Positions 11,765 through 24,790 are shown, counted from the stretch's first letter. The stretch is DNA of 64,000 nt from Apteryx mantelli (GCF_036417845.1 NC_089980.1:55488501-55552500); one strand, 5' to 3'. Notes: generated by a model from the letters alone, not told the origin. Translations and numbers: made by a program.

Positions 11765-14699
11765 ACATTACAAAGTCAGGCTGGGATCAAATTCAGCTTA
11801 CTTGAATGTATATCATTTCCAAGTTGAAGTCTAATCTGCAGCCTTGTCCCCAGTGAGATACTCAATTTACCACTCCTGTAACTAAAGCTCATTGTTACGG
11901 CTATAACAATCAAATGTATCATTTTTCTAAAGGATACTTCTGGTCAACATTTTGCATTTTTCAGAAAGCTGTCTATAAAACTCTCTATTTGTTAGGTCAC
12001 ACTCAGGCTTCCTACTCCATTCAGTCTTTCTTTTTCATTTTGTCCCCCATTCATTACGCCAATGTGGAAGCAAAAAAGATGATATTTCCCCTTAGAAGAA
12101 TTAAAACTGTTCATGTCTATGAAAGAATAATAGCACAACCAGGGGACTACAGATCAATGTTATCCAGATCAGCACTTAAATGGAAATCACTCTGCATGAA
12201 AAATTCACGATGCCCTCTATCCTTTACATGGATAATGGGGACATCTGGTTACAGCAGACAGAATCATTTTACGTATGTATATATGTGAGATACAAACCTG
12301 TGTGCTTTCCATGTAATTCAGACAAGGAGTGACATTGTCTGAATTAGCTACTTCATAACGATTTTGAGGATTCTAACACACCTTCCTCTAACAAATACAA
12401 GTCCCCAAAACTGGCATCATCAAAGATAGGATACTGGGTGAGATGGAGCACTGATGAGACCCAGTGATGCCTGGGGGTTATCTACTGCTACTTTTTAATT
12501 GTTTTTAATATTGGTAACAGAATTGTTAGCCCATCCTCCTGTCTGTTCATTCCTCCCTCTTTGATCTGAGCCCCAGCAAGATTTCCATTTCCCTGCGATT
12601 CTTGGCATCCCCTGCTCAAAGGAAGAGGAGCACACAGCCCTGCCAGTCTGGCCTGACACTGTGCTCTGGGTACTTTGCACACAGTTTGTACACTGCTGCA
12701 AAAAGCAGTTTAGGCACTAGAAGCCTATTAGAGCAGCCAGTGGAAATGAGGGGAAAGTAAGTGTATCTTAAATCTCTGACCATCAAACTGAGGACTGTGC
12801 AGACCATGTATTTGGTCCCACCACCCTGACTGTTGTTTTGGAGGCTGGCACCTCAGCGCTTTCTTTCAAAGAACTGAACAGGTCACTTTTTTCCCTTTAA
12901 ACACAGCTGGAGGGCAAGAGGCAGCAGCCCAGCTGGCCGCCTGGCATGGTGGACTTTGAACTGAGACTCTTCCTGGCAAGTGGGAAACCTGACTTGGTCC
13001 CTCCCTCTGTCCCAAAGGATTTGACCCAGCATCCCTGCCAGACTGGAGAGTGCCTTGGGGAAGGCAATGGGGAAAGGCACAGTCACACAGAGGTAGGAAA
13101 GGTGGGCAGCTACAACGGTCTTCACTGTCAGGCATGAAATGTGGGGTGAACGCAGAGGCCAATATGAAGAGAAAAGCAATCCAAATGGTTTAAAGATACA
13201 CATATGTAAAGGTGCACATATATCAGCCTGAGAGATTAAGACAAAACATACCTTATAGCCAGAAAAAAGATATGAACGGAAGATATCCAAACTCAGCAAT
13301 CCACAAATAGAAATGATAACACATGATTCAAGATTGTCTCTCACTTTAGGGTAAAATTAAGTTGTATATTTACCGTTTGAATTAATGATATATCAGCATA
13401 TGTTTTTATTATTTAGATATTTATATGATGTGGATAAAATAATCAGATTAAATTAGCAAAGGAAGATTCTATACCATCTACTTATTTCCTAACAAATATG
13501 CACATGACAACTACTTCACGCATCATTCAGGCTATTCTGCTGCTCTCTCCATTGCCATTAATATTGATCGGTGTTTAAGTGGGATTCTCTCTCAGTGCAT
13601 TGCACTAAGTCTAACATGACAGTCATAGTGTAATTTCTATTTCTACCGTGGACCTTAATCTTTTTGTACTTACTAATTCCCCTACTAGTTTCTATCTCTA
13701 CAGGAGTACTACCTCAGTTAAATAAAGATCCATGACACAGTTTACATAAAGGAGAGGAGAAATTTATATAAAAGAGCATAAAATTTTTCCCCATCACTCA
13801 CACAATTTTAAACATTCAAATGAGAAAATTAAGTGTTGAGTGGTACAGACTACATCTAATCTCATTAATCCAACAGTAACTGAAGTACAGGACTTCCCCT
13901 GAGGCCATGGATTAATGACTAGCTAGGTGGAGCTGCTGACATGAAGCACAGCCAAGTGCTATTAAGCCCAGCCAGGCATTATTTAATCCCAGAGGAACTG
14001 TCCTGTGCAAAACTCTGTTACTGCTTGGATGAGAAGAAGAGGGAGAAGAAGGGCATGCAGGCTGGGCGCATGGACAGTGCCCTTTCAGCTGGTCCGTGTG
14101 GGGCATCCCACAGAATTGCTTCCCCACATATGGGCCAACCCCATGGCCCCCTCACCTCCCGGTATCCCATTCATCCCACAGCTTCTCCCCAACCCAAGCT
14201 GACCAGTGGACACATAATTAAAATGAATTGATGATCTGAAGCAGAAACAGTGTTTAATGAAGCCCTACTCAGGCTTGCGCACTAATGTCAATGCTGTTTG
14301 CCGACAAATATTTACCAACCCTCTTGTGCATAAAAGGCACAGCCACCTGTTCTCCCCTATCATTATTTTTTCCTAAGTCTAAAGGTAGCACTTTCTGGGT
14401 AGACCTGCAACTTCCAAACCACCTGAGCCTCTTGAAAGGCTTGTCAACGTCTATGACAGAGCTCAGCCAGATCTGCCAAGCTATATTTGTTTCAGTCTCC
14501 TTTTTTAACTTCAGCTATTGTTCACTTCAAGATGTAAACTCAATTAAATACTGTGCCTATTTTAGCAGAAGAGGTAATTTCCTGGCTAAAGGTTCCCACC
14601 AAAACACTTTCTCTCTGTTTGGTCAGACATTGGAAATCCTTTAAGCTGCATATGTTGCTCTTTCTTAGCTTTTACAATGTTCTCCAATGAAAACAGAAA

Positions 14700-14820
14700 T
14701 AGGTAGTAAATCATAGTAGTCGTTGTTATAGCAATACTAGTAATAGCAATAGTTGTAGTAGACATAGCAGTCATAGCAGTAGCAACTGTCATCATCATAA
14801 TAACAATAATAATAATGATT
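14700..14820. repeat. Degenerate trinucleotide-rich tract
   Basis: AGTAGT-, AGCAAT-, CATCAT- and AATAAT-like triplets in a loosely periodic array of about 120 bp. It produces spurious Thr/Tyr/Ile-rich frames. It looks like a decayed microsatellite. Confidence 0.7.
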
Positions 14821-15819
14821 TAAGGGCCTATTCCTGTTTTCATTGAACTTGATGGGAGTTTTGGGATTTACTTCAGTTGGAACAGGGTCAGATCCTAAAC
14901 AAGCAAGGGTTAGCACACCGAAAAAAAGGAGGCAGTATAGGATTAAGTCTCCCCCCCTGCTTTTCCACTCCAAGTAAAAGAAAACCAGGAAAGATTACAA
15001 AGCTGCGAGGGAGACAGACAAGCAAGAGACAAGTGGAGGTTAAAAAGCAAACAAAGCTGCATGCACAGCCATGTGTGGAGTCCCTTTTCACAGCAGCAAG
15101 GGAACATCCACCTGAGCAGTCCCAGAAGGACCACTCTGGCAAGTCATCACCTACCACTGGGAGTAGGGACTCCACTCCTAGTTCCTCTGAAAGAATAAAA
15201 ATGTGTCTCACATTTCACTTCTCTGCTCAGCGGTTTCTGCTTTGTCTGATGCTGAACTAACATGTTAGGTCCTCCTATGCGCTCAGCTTGCCCACCCATC
15301 CTGACACACGAATGCTGGAAGCTCTGGGATCCAGAGGAGGAGATGACATTCCCATGAGGGCAGATGACTCCTCTTCTCTGGCACAAGGGCTGGAGTTTCT
15401 CGTACACAGAGGGACACTTCTGCAGGCACACCTGGGTGAGCAACTGCAGCTTGGACATTCAAGTGACACCTACCACGTTGGCAAAGTCGGAGCTAACAGC
15501 AGCCAGAGCTGTGCCACATCATACACTGCAGGAGCCCAGAAAGAAGGGCTCTGTCCCGTAGCCCTCACTCACCCTGTGCTGTGTTCAGCACAAGTTCAGG
15601 GGAGATACTCATGTGAGTAAGGCCCAAGCGGGAGAGGCTGAATAATGCACTCCTATTGAGAGAAGGAAGATTGTTTCTGAGAGCAAGATGCTCTCGACTC
15701 CCTTTTTCCATCTCTGCTCCTCTGATCCTGCCATCAGCCACAAAACGTTCTGTTTCACATCCGTATTTTTCTGGGAATGGCATGACACAAAGCAAAGCCC
15801 CACGGTATTACAAGGTCAC

Positions 15820-15837
15820 AAAAAAAAAAAAAAAAAA
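15820..15837. repeat. A18 homopolymer
   Basis: Eighteen consecutive A. No retrocopied gene was recognised upstream of it. Confidence 0.9.
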
Positions 15838-16087
15838 GCAACTGCCTGCTTGTTCCTCCATCTAACCATAGCCAAACATTAACAACTGATTGTTCCTTTG
15901 TAGATAGTTGGCTCCTTCCAGTCCTGACATGTGCAATTGCTTTCTGGTCTCCCACCCGACAAAGCACAGTGTGAAAGGATGTACACATGAAAGCTAGGGT
16001 AAATTCAAAAACATCAGTCCCAGGCTGCAAGGGAGCTGAATTCAATATCAGCAAAACATACAGGAAAGGACAATGTATAATGGAAGT

Positions 16088-16123
16088 GGAGGGGGACGGA
16101 GGGGGAGTGTGCAGGGGGAGGGG
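16088..16123 (+). other. Strong G-quadruplex motif
   Basis: Four G-runs of 5, 5, 5 and 4 bases at 16091, 16101, 16114 and 16120, with loops of 5, 8 and 1 nt. Confidence 0.75.
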
Positions 16124-16556
16124 ATAATGTAAACATTCACGCATGAAAATATTAGATGATTCTCGTTGCACAGTGACTTGAATTCAAAGTATTTATGTGG
16201 TCATTTCCATTTCTTTTCCCAAGAGGGTGCTGGGACTGGCATGGCTGTCAGAGGAGTGTGAGAAGATGCCAGCACAGACAAGCAGTTTCCAAGGCAGAAC
16301 TAGAGCAATGCCTGATATTGTATCAATGTGAGTGCTGGCCATCTGGCCATTAGGGACAAGCTGCTGCTAGGGTGTCTCTCTTTTTCCATCTCATTTCAGA
16401 AGCTCTGGAGCCTGGGACTGAGACCCCTAGGGAGATTCTGGCTAAAGATCATTCCAACATCCACTCAGATGTTGAAGAGAAAGGGCTAGAGAGCCGATAA
16501 AGCAGGAGAATGTGCTCACACCCACACAGAAAAAACAACGGAGAATAACACTGAAT

Positions 16557-16576
16557 GGGGGGGAGGGGGAGGGGAG
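16557..16576 (+). other. G-quadruplex-prone G-run cluster in a purine tract
   Basis: G7-A-G5-A-G4 at the start of about 200 bp of purine-rich sequence. The first run can supply two tracts. Confidence 0.65.
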
Positions 16577-17370
16577 AGACAGAAAGAAAATGAGAGCAGA
16601 TGAACAAGGGAATGGTTTAAATAAATAAGAGGGAGGAAGTAGGCAAAGAAAAAGACAGACAAGAGACACAGCACGTGACTCAAAGGAACAAGGAGACTTG
16701 AAATGAGGAGAGAGGAACAGAGAAGAAAAGGACTAAAAATGGTTCAATAAGGAGAAATGGCTAATACTAAAGAGGCAGGCGTCATGAAAGGGCCACTAGC
16801 ACAATGCACTTTTTTGGATTTTTAACGACTCAGGGTTAATATAAGATGGCTTTCAGTTAGCCTCCTTGAATAGTACCTTGTCCCGGGAGCCTGCTGAAGT
16901 CGATACTCAGCATAAGGGATTAGGGATCACAAGTAAAGGTGCCAGAACTTTGCCTTGTCAAAATAAATGTTCTTCCTTATGCTTATTTGTCTACTTTTTA
17001 ATGCTCATCAGAGATGTTTAGAATAATCCCCTGGGAACCTTTTCAGTGTACAGAAAGCTAAGTGCAAAGCTGATAGTCACCATTTTATATCAATATGGAA
17101 GAACACACTTCCTAGAAATGTCACGGCTTTACAAGATCACTGATAAATTAGAACACTGAAAGGAAGAAATGAGGACACCCAATTCTTCTGTAAAGGAAAG
17201 CAAAACATTTACCTACAAAATAAATCTTGGCTAATGAGTGAGGAAGTGGCATGGAAGAGAGAGAGTACGAAAATGGCAGCCTGTGAAGTCTCACTTCCTG
17301 CAAAAGTTGCTCAAGAACTAGCATTATAGCGTGATTTCCTGTGTACATTACTGAAAAGTAGACATTCTAT

Positions 17371-17409
17371 GTTATTGTTGTTTCTGTTGTTGTTATTATT
17401 ATTATTATA
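17371..17409. repeat. (TTG)n/(TTA)n microsatellite
   Basis: GTTATTGTTGTTTCTGTTG-type start passing into five or so ATT units. Confidence 0.85.
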
Positions 17410-18220
17410 GCATTGTTTTTGGATCCATATCCTCAGAGAGGATCTGCAATGGATCTTGAAGTCCAAAAACAGAATTCCTCCTGAGATTTCCCATTGTTTC
17501 TCGTTTTACCTAAAGCCTGTCTGATGACATTTAAGGACTGTTCTTCAAGGAGGTGCTTCTGGTATCAAAACCTGTATATTGACTCCACACTTAGGAGCTT
17601 AAGTCCATCTCCAGATCAGGTCAAAGTAGGGGGGCCAGTTTGAACCACACTCCACCACAGAGGAAGTTCACCTCCACATCGTGAACGTGGCATGGATTTC
17701 ACAGCTAACACTTATCACTAGGTTCGAATGTTATGGATTTCAAGAGCCTTTCCACAACGGGATCTACGGGGCTTTACCTTTCATGTCAGCAACAGGTAAA
17801 TTTCTGCCACATGGAACAGGACTAATTCTCACTAAAATCAGTACAGCAAAGCAAAGAACTCCCTGAGCAATCACTTCAGAAAAATCAATTATTGTCAGCT
17901 TTTTGGGGGTGAAGTGGAGGTAGCTCTGTTTGTGTCCACAGCATTCAGTGAATTTAGAGCAGCAGAAATATTTACTATCCATTGTTAATTGTATCCAAAC
18001 CCAGTTCAGGACTGCCATGGTGTTACCCTTCAGTCAAACCAGTATAACTGGGACCAGAATCTAGGTTTGGTTCCTCCAAACTCTCTCATACAAATGACTC
18101 CTATTCACCAGAGAAATTCATTTAAGTCAAGACCCTTACTTGTGTAATTTCCCCTTAGACAAGTGACATAGGAGTGAGTCCTTAATGAATAAGAGAATGT
18201 TTTTCTGCTTTATTGAAGTT

Positions 18221-18250
18221 GGGGGGGGTTGTTTGTTTGTTTGTTTGTTT
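18221..18250. repeat. G8 run followed by (GTTT)n
   Basis: Eight G then about five GTTT units. Confidence 0.85.
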
Positions 18251-21200
18251 ACATTCTACTAGTTATTCCTGGAAAGGTTTTTAGCAATTTCTAAAAGCAG
18301 TATTGCCCTGACTCCACTCTAGCAGCGATATTGTCTTTCCCCAGTGGGCGCTAGACTGTGCAAGAGAATGCCGAAGGATTATGGAGCTGGGGCAGACGGC
18401 AGGATGGGTCATATGTCAAAGGAGCCAAGAGCTCCCATCCCAAGGGAGACGGCTTTGGAGGAAGGCAGCCTGACAAATCCCAAACAACGCAGAGGAGGAG
18501 CACCAGCATAGCAAGAAACCTGCCTGCATAGGCGGAGCACAGCTGTGTGCTGTATCATACAGGGCAGCTGGGGGGGTTGCAGTGAAACCATGTTATACAG
18601 CACTTTGATTCTAACAATTAATTGTGCTCATTTTTAAAAAGATGTTCCAGCTATCAAAACAGAGATTTCAGCGAGAAAAAAAAAGAAAAAAAACAATACA
18701 AAGCTACAGGAAAAATACAGACCATTGCATTAATTCCAAAATAATTGTTCACTTAGCTTTAGAGTCCCTTTGCAGGGATAGCCCCATTACAAAAAATTTA
18801 GGTGAGTTACCACAGAGATGATTGTGGTACACAGTCTTTAACAGACAAGAAACACGGAAAAACTTCAGAGAGACAGAAACTAACTGAAACTCACTGGATT
18901 AAAACTGATCCAAATGGTTTAACTTTCCTGGAGTATATTTATTGTTGAAAAGTGCATTAGGTCCCTTTATTTTTTATTAGCCAAAGTGAAATTGGTAGCA
19001 ATCATAAAGATTTTTTCTTTTTTAAATGTCTATAATTTCTTCAGTGAAAAAATGCCCTGGTCAGGACCAAGCATACTTATAGGAAGACATGTGGTAGGAA
19101 AAGGAAAAATCTTGCATCTTCCACAATGGGAAGCAAAAAATGGCATAAAAGCTCTTTCCATTTGTATTTTCTAAGATTTAGTCTATCTTTCTTACACTTC
19201 TCAAGGAAAACTGACCAAAACCTAGGAAAGTTGTTTCACTAAAAAGGTGCGCAAATCAAAACTGTTTTTGTTTTGCAGAATTTGCAGTAGATACATTCTT
19301 GCACAATTTCCCAGGATATTTTTCACATTTTTTTCTCTACCAATGTTTTAACAAAGTTTTCAGCTGAAGGTGTTTTTAAATTCCCTGTAGAAAGACTTCA
19401 TTTGATGAAAAGTTAGTTATCAGTAAGAAAATCCACTGTGCTTGATTTTAAAAAATTCAATTATTGTTCCAACAGAAAAAAATTCTTGCAATCTTGCAAA
19501 ATCAGGCTATTTTGACAATGACTTTGGTTTTTCATCATTTCGAAAAGACTTTGAAGATAAAAATATCTAGCGTAAGAGTTGGAATAATATTTTTTAAGAG
19601 ACATAAAATACCTTTTTCAACTTCACCTTCAGGCAAGAACATATAACATCTCCAATATCACTGTGCCTTCTTTCTCCACGGTCTGAAATGACCATGGTTT
19701 AGGAAACAATGTGTTGTGTGGGAGAAAAATGAGTTATTAATCAGGTGTCGGTGTGTCTGCTTGTATTCTCTCACTGTGCTCGATCACAGGAACCCTGGAA
19801 GTGGTTTCATTTATTGATGTCTAAGTGGATGGGACAGGAAAAAAAGAGAACTCTCAGTGCAGAAGGCCAAGACAAAGGTTGCTATCTCTAAAAGAGTGCC
19901 ACCCGTGCACATGGCAATTTAGGAGGAATTAAACAGCACAAGGACCTTGTGCTATACTCTATGCACAGGGCTGGATTTCACCTAGTGGAAACAGGCAGCA
20001 GGGTGAAGACCAAGGGCAGCAGTAACAGGCGGGACAGAGGGATGATGGTGGTGGTGGGCAGGAGGGGAGTGACATGGAGTGCCCATAGCAGGAAACCCAC
20101 ACCAGGAGTAGGTAAAGAGAACAGCAGAGCCATTTTGGGACTCTGGGTTAATCTGGCTGGACAAAATGAACCCAAAACCTGAGTACCTGCTGATCAGTGG
20201 GGGTAAGGATGGGTATTTAAGGGGTTTCCTTCTCCCTGAAGAGTACATGGAAAAATACAATTTTCTCCTCTTCCGAGAAGGCCATGATTGTCCCTTCTTC
20301 CCACAGGAGGTAGAAGGACACACGCATAGCTCGGTGCACCATCTGTCCTGCAGCAGGAGGCTATGAGACCCCTCATAGGGCTCGTTGCGGTAATGCTCAG
20401 CAGAAGGCTTTTGGGGGCTCCAGCTGCACCAATGCACTTCTCCTGCCTCTGAGGCCACCAGGCACCAACTACTGATGTAAGGCTCCAGTCACACAGCTGG
20501 GTCACGCTTACAGCTACTCTCTTCACCAGCAGCCTGGGCTCTTATAGCTGTGGAGGAGATGGATCTCCCTCACCCCATCCACTTGAGACTGCAGAGACAA
20601 GTGGCAGACGAAGGAGCAGTAGGGAGATGGTCACAAAACAGCAACAAGATAAACCCGGATCCGTTCAGCACCTGCCAAAACAGGAGTTTCCAATGGATGT
20701 TTCGGGGAGCAGACCTAGAACTGGTAGAGAGACCATATCAACATGGTCCTGCAGTCGTTATTTGGCAGGACAGGGAAGCAATGATGCAGAAATCAATGAC
20801 AAAGCTCCCTGTGATATCAGTTGTGTTAGATCAGGCTCACAATGTAGATGAAAGCTGAGGATCATTCTGCAGGAAAAGCACAAGCCTCTCTATCATGATC
20901 AGTGCTGAGGTCAGCCTTTTCCAATCAACAATATTTACACTCTGTGATTATGATATTCCCTGGTTAGGAAAACAAACAACCAATGCATGGGTAAGTACAG
21001 CATTACATGTGTTGCTTGAGGTTTGATTTTTATCCCATCTCGCCAAGGCAGAAAAACTATGCATTTTAAAGAATTTATTGTTTGGAAATAATATACTTCA
21101 CACTCAAGGAAAATCAATCCTCATGTAAATATTTACAGATAAATATGACCTTCCTCATAAAATGCACTTTAACATTAGAGCCCAATCTTGTCAAATCCTG

Positions 21201-23128
21201 AAAGCTCTTTGAAAACTAAAGGTTCTCATTGCCTTTCAGGACCAGCCCTTAACCTCAGTTTCTCCTTAATGTCTCTGTGGAACTTTCTTCCCTTTTAGGC
21301 TTATTTTTGTTTTTAACCAAGAGCCAATTAGACAGATTTTGAATAAGGTTGGAGCACTTTTTGTTTAAATGAGAAAATTTTAGTCCCTTGAAGTGTAATG
21401 GGTTTTCAATAGAAATCCTCTCCTGCTGTGCATTGATCAGCTATTGATTGGTGAGGGTTTAAACTAAATTATCACTGCCAAATAAAAGGCCTTCAAGATG
21501 AAGGAACTGAGCTGAGCACTGTGTTATATGAAAAGTAAGCCAATCTTTTGTGGTGGGATCGAAAGGCCCTGATCACTCTTGAGGAAAAAAAAATGTTAAT
21601 TGAAAAATTCCTTAAATAGGTAGCAGCTCAGTAAGTCTGCTTTACATAAAAGATATGAAATCACAATCAGCCGATAGAGAGAAAAGGATCCTGCAGTTCA
21701 AGCAGTTTTTCTCCCTAATGGTGCTGATTAATTTCCTATTCATGGATGACATGGAGTGATGGAAATTAGTCATTTCAGAAGAAAGGACTAATGACAGCTG
21801 AACTTGCAGGCACTAGGGGAAGTTTGACTTGATTGGCTCCTTGAGACAGAAAGTTAAAACAAAGGAACTTCCTATTGGGTGGAAAGGTTTATCCCAAATC
21901 TAGAAGCAAAAAAAGATGCATGAGCTTTATTAGGCTTCAAAAGACCAACCCATTTTTTAAGTTCAGTTTTCACTAGGGATCACTGTTCCCAAACTTTGTC
22001 AAAAGAGCAGTGAAAGAAAACTGTGCTGACTACATATGAAAGTCTACTAATTAAAAAAAAAAAATCCCAAATAAGCCTTTTTCTTTGCAATTTGGAAATG
22101 AAAAGAATGGATCTTGTTAATCTTCAGAGGTAGGTGTGTAATGTAGGAGCTCCATCCCACTTTGGAATTTCAGTCAACGGTCTGAATTGCAGAGATACTA
22201 AAAGCTTTGGTGAGCCCCTAGATAATAGAGCAGTTAACAGTTGGAGGGGGGAGGTTAGTACTCTTAAAATCAGGTCAGATCTTTGAGGTGCTAACTCTAG
22301 ACACCCATATCTCAACATGGTCAGAGCTGCAGGACCAGGCAGGATTGTCCCCTATCAGACCCACAGATTGCTGCAGTGTAAATTGGCACAAGGTCTCAGA
22401 AGTGCCGTTCCTGTATTCCTACTGGACCATGTCCACACCTCACCTTGAACCCCTCCATGCCCACACTTAGCTCTTCCCCCAGGCTACCACGCTTGCCTTC
22501 CCTGCCCTGGAAGCCCCAGGAGCCCCAGGGCTCTGCATCCGGGCTGGGAAATCTCTTTGCTGCCAGTCCTTGGAGCATGTGTGCTTAAGGGTCGAGTAGT
22601 ACGTACTTAATATATCTTTCTTAGTTCATCAAAGAGGAACATGCAATAAGATCATTTAGTGTATATATTAAAGTGTTCTGTTCTATTATTAGAAAAAAGT
22701 ATTTCAAGAGAACACATCTGTAGCCTGTTTACAAGTTTTCAGTACCTCGAAGTTCAAGATTGTTCAGTTTCATTACTGAATAGGTGGCTCCATAACTAAG
22801 CATGGATTCCAAACGATCTCATCCATCAAATTCATATTTACAGGGCTCTGCAGTGTCTGGTTCAGGGGTCAGTTTAGTTTGTTATCCAGACCTTTGGGAG
22901 ATAAAGGTCTGACTTGGATTCCACAAAAGTTCGGCCTCAACCTATCACTCTGGACAACAAAATCATGTATATTTCAAGACTTCAGAGAAGTCAGAGCCAA
23001 TATAGTGGCTTGATTTCTTTTGGTCAGAGGAACCATATCTATCCAATAAAAGCCTTCTCTTTGATTATGCTAATTTATAGGCATTTAGCTGCTGGTAGTT
23101 GTAAACTGAGTGCTTTTGATACAAACAT

Positions 23129-23150
23129 TTTATATATATATATTTTATAT
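23129..23150. repeat. (TA)n microsatellite
   Basis: TATATATATATATTTTATAT run. Confidence 0.8.
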
Positions 23151-23552
23151 AACAAGATCCAGCAGAGATCTGCCATACCTTCTCAGACCAGCAGGATATC
23201 TCAGCAGTAATAGAATAAATATTTCTCCATCATAACTTTGCCAATCCACTAAATGCAGTGGTCCATGCCAGAGCCTTCAAAAGAATAATAAAATCTCTTA
23301 CAATCTCTGTAGTGTTAATGTTCCACAAGACCCCTATCATTCATAATTTGAGACTAGACAGTATTGCTGTGGATAATATTTTTATCCATGCAAATGTTTA
23401 CTTCTTTTTCTGTATTTTATTTATTAATATCCCAATGCTGTGAGTTTCATTGGCTAATCACCTGTGCATCAGCCATGCAACAAGCTATACTTTAGGCAAG
23501 CATGCATTCAACCAGGTTTAAGAGTGAGTAACTGGGACAAAAGCAATCCTCT

Positions 23553-23625
23553 CTGATGAAGAGGAGGTCAGACTAAATGATCTAGTGGTCCCATCTGGCT
23601 TGGAGGTCAGTGAAACAATATAGCA
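23553..23625 (+). mobile_element. CR1-like 3' tail fragment
   Basis: GACTAAATGATCTAGTGGTC followed by CCATCTGGCTTGG matches the conserved 3' tail shared by many sauropsid CR1 copies (gactagatgatctaatggtcccttctggcctt). Only the tail is recognisable. Confidence 0.6.
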
Positions 23626-24536
23626 TAAAGAATCATGCCCTTTCATTTGTTGTAAACTTGCTGCTTTTGACTGAGATGGTTCCTTTTTCATGCACTCCAT
23701 GTGCAAAAGTAAGCAGGTAGTAACATCTATCTCCAGTATAGTCTCCTGCTGAACACATGCATTTCCCCCATTTCTGTTAAATAATTACAACACAAGAGTA
23801 AACTGAATAATGGAGTCCCAGTCTTCTTATCATTCAAATAGTGAGGAGTCAGCTGGCTTTAGTAGGAGAAGGATCAAGCCATAGATCCTGAGGTGAATGA
23901 ATCTGATGATGCAGAAGACAGCAATCTGGAAGAAGAAAAAAATATGCAAAAGGGACTGGAAATATTTTCTTTCTCTGCTGGCCACAAAATATATTCTTCA
24001 TTTCTGCTCATCCCAGGATATTTATGCAAGAGACAGATTAATAAATTGACTAGTACCTCTCCAATCTCCAGGTTGTTCCAGCATACGGATACAATATGCT
24101 CCAAATCCTCAGTTGGTGATAATGAGGAAGAATTTTAGAGTAAGAATTGAAAGAAAAACTCCTAATGAGGATGTAAAAGTTCATCATCCATGTAGCAAAT
24201 ATCTACAATAGTCATCTTAAATAAAAGCTAATGGTTTGACTGGAGGACCTGATTTGACCCACAACTGGTTGTCAGGTTTCTTGTAACCTCTCTAGGCAAT
24301 CAATGCTTCTGGGGGCCAGAAAGGTCTCCCACACCTGGCCCTGGGCGGTCAGGGTGCTGGGGCACTGCTAGTCATCCCAGAACACTCCAGAACGCCTTGA
24401 ACCTGATTGTCAATAAAGAAATTTAATAAAGGCAAGCGAACTCCTACCTATCATCCACCCTAAATTTCAGAACCTACATTTTATATGTCAGCATTTCACG
24501 TTACAGTCATCAAACCATCAAGTTTTGGTGTCTGAC

Positions 24537-24574
24537 ACAACATGCCCACTGGGCATGCCCACTGGGCATGTTGT
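24537..24574. promoter_or_regulatory. 38-bp near-palindrome with three p53-family half-sites
   Basis: The segment equals its reverse complement except at two mirrored C/G positions. It contains three RRRCWWGYYY half-sites separated by ACT: CAACATGCCC (24538, 9/10), GGGCATGCCC (24551, 10/10) and GGGCATGTTG (24564, 9/10). The 3-bp spacing is within the range accepted for p53/p63/p73 elements. Binding is inferred. Confidence 0.5.
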
Positions 24575-24654
24575 TCAAAGACTCCACAAAGCCACTAGGC
24601 AAATGGAGAATAATTTGTTTAAGCATCCACACTGCTCCTTTGATGCAAGTATAA

Positions 24655-24790
24655 TGAAAAACTCTATTTCACAACAGAGAAAACAGACATGGAAGAAATA
24701 TCACCTACCTAAGGTGAGGAAATCAGCATCACAGGCAATGCTAGAATGCAGATCTTCTAATTACCAGACTGTTCTCCTAATTGCCAAATA
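24655..24790 (-). repeat. MIR-like SINE relic
   Basis: CAACAGAGAAAACAGACATG, CACCTACCTAAGGTGAGGAA, TAGAATGCAGATCTTCTAAT and CAGACTGTTCTCCTAATTGC follow the reverse-complement MIR-like consensus. Strongly diverged. Confidence 0.45.

Larger units (their letters stand above)
8100..16085. other. Intergenic DNA, no gene recognised
   Basis: Mostly low-copy. The longest frames (153 codons at 12883-13344 minus, 138 at 15755-16171 minus) lack any recognisable domain or codon pattern. AT-rich, ATTA-rich pieces at 13360-13480 and 14210-14290 could be conserved non-coding DNA. Confidence 0.65.
16130..24530. other. Intergenic DNA, no gene recognised
   Basis: A purine-rich tract to about 16760, then mostly AT-rich low-copy DNA. 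Homeodomain-like motifs cluster at 21400-21500 and 21640-21900. The longest frame, 158 codons (19982-20458 minus), has no recognisable domain. Confidence 0.65.

Noticed and set aside
12883..13344. 153-codon frame with hydrophobic start, minus strand
   Set aside because: No family resemblance; hydrophobic residues come from T-rich sequence, and no exon structure supports it.
14586..14973. Thr/Tyr-rich frames
   Set aside because: Translations of the degenerate trinucleotide tract, not genes.
17718..17730. GGTTCGAAT, resembling a tRNA T-arm
   Set aside because: No acceptor stem, D-arm or anticodon arm can be built around it.
19982..20458. 158-codon frame, minus strand
   Set aside because: No recognisable domain, overlapping frames on both strands and no supporting splice pattern.
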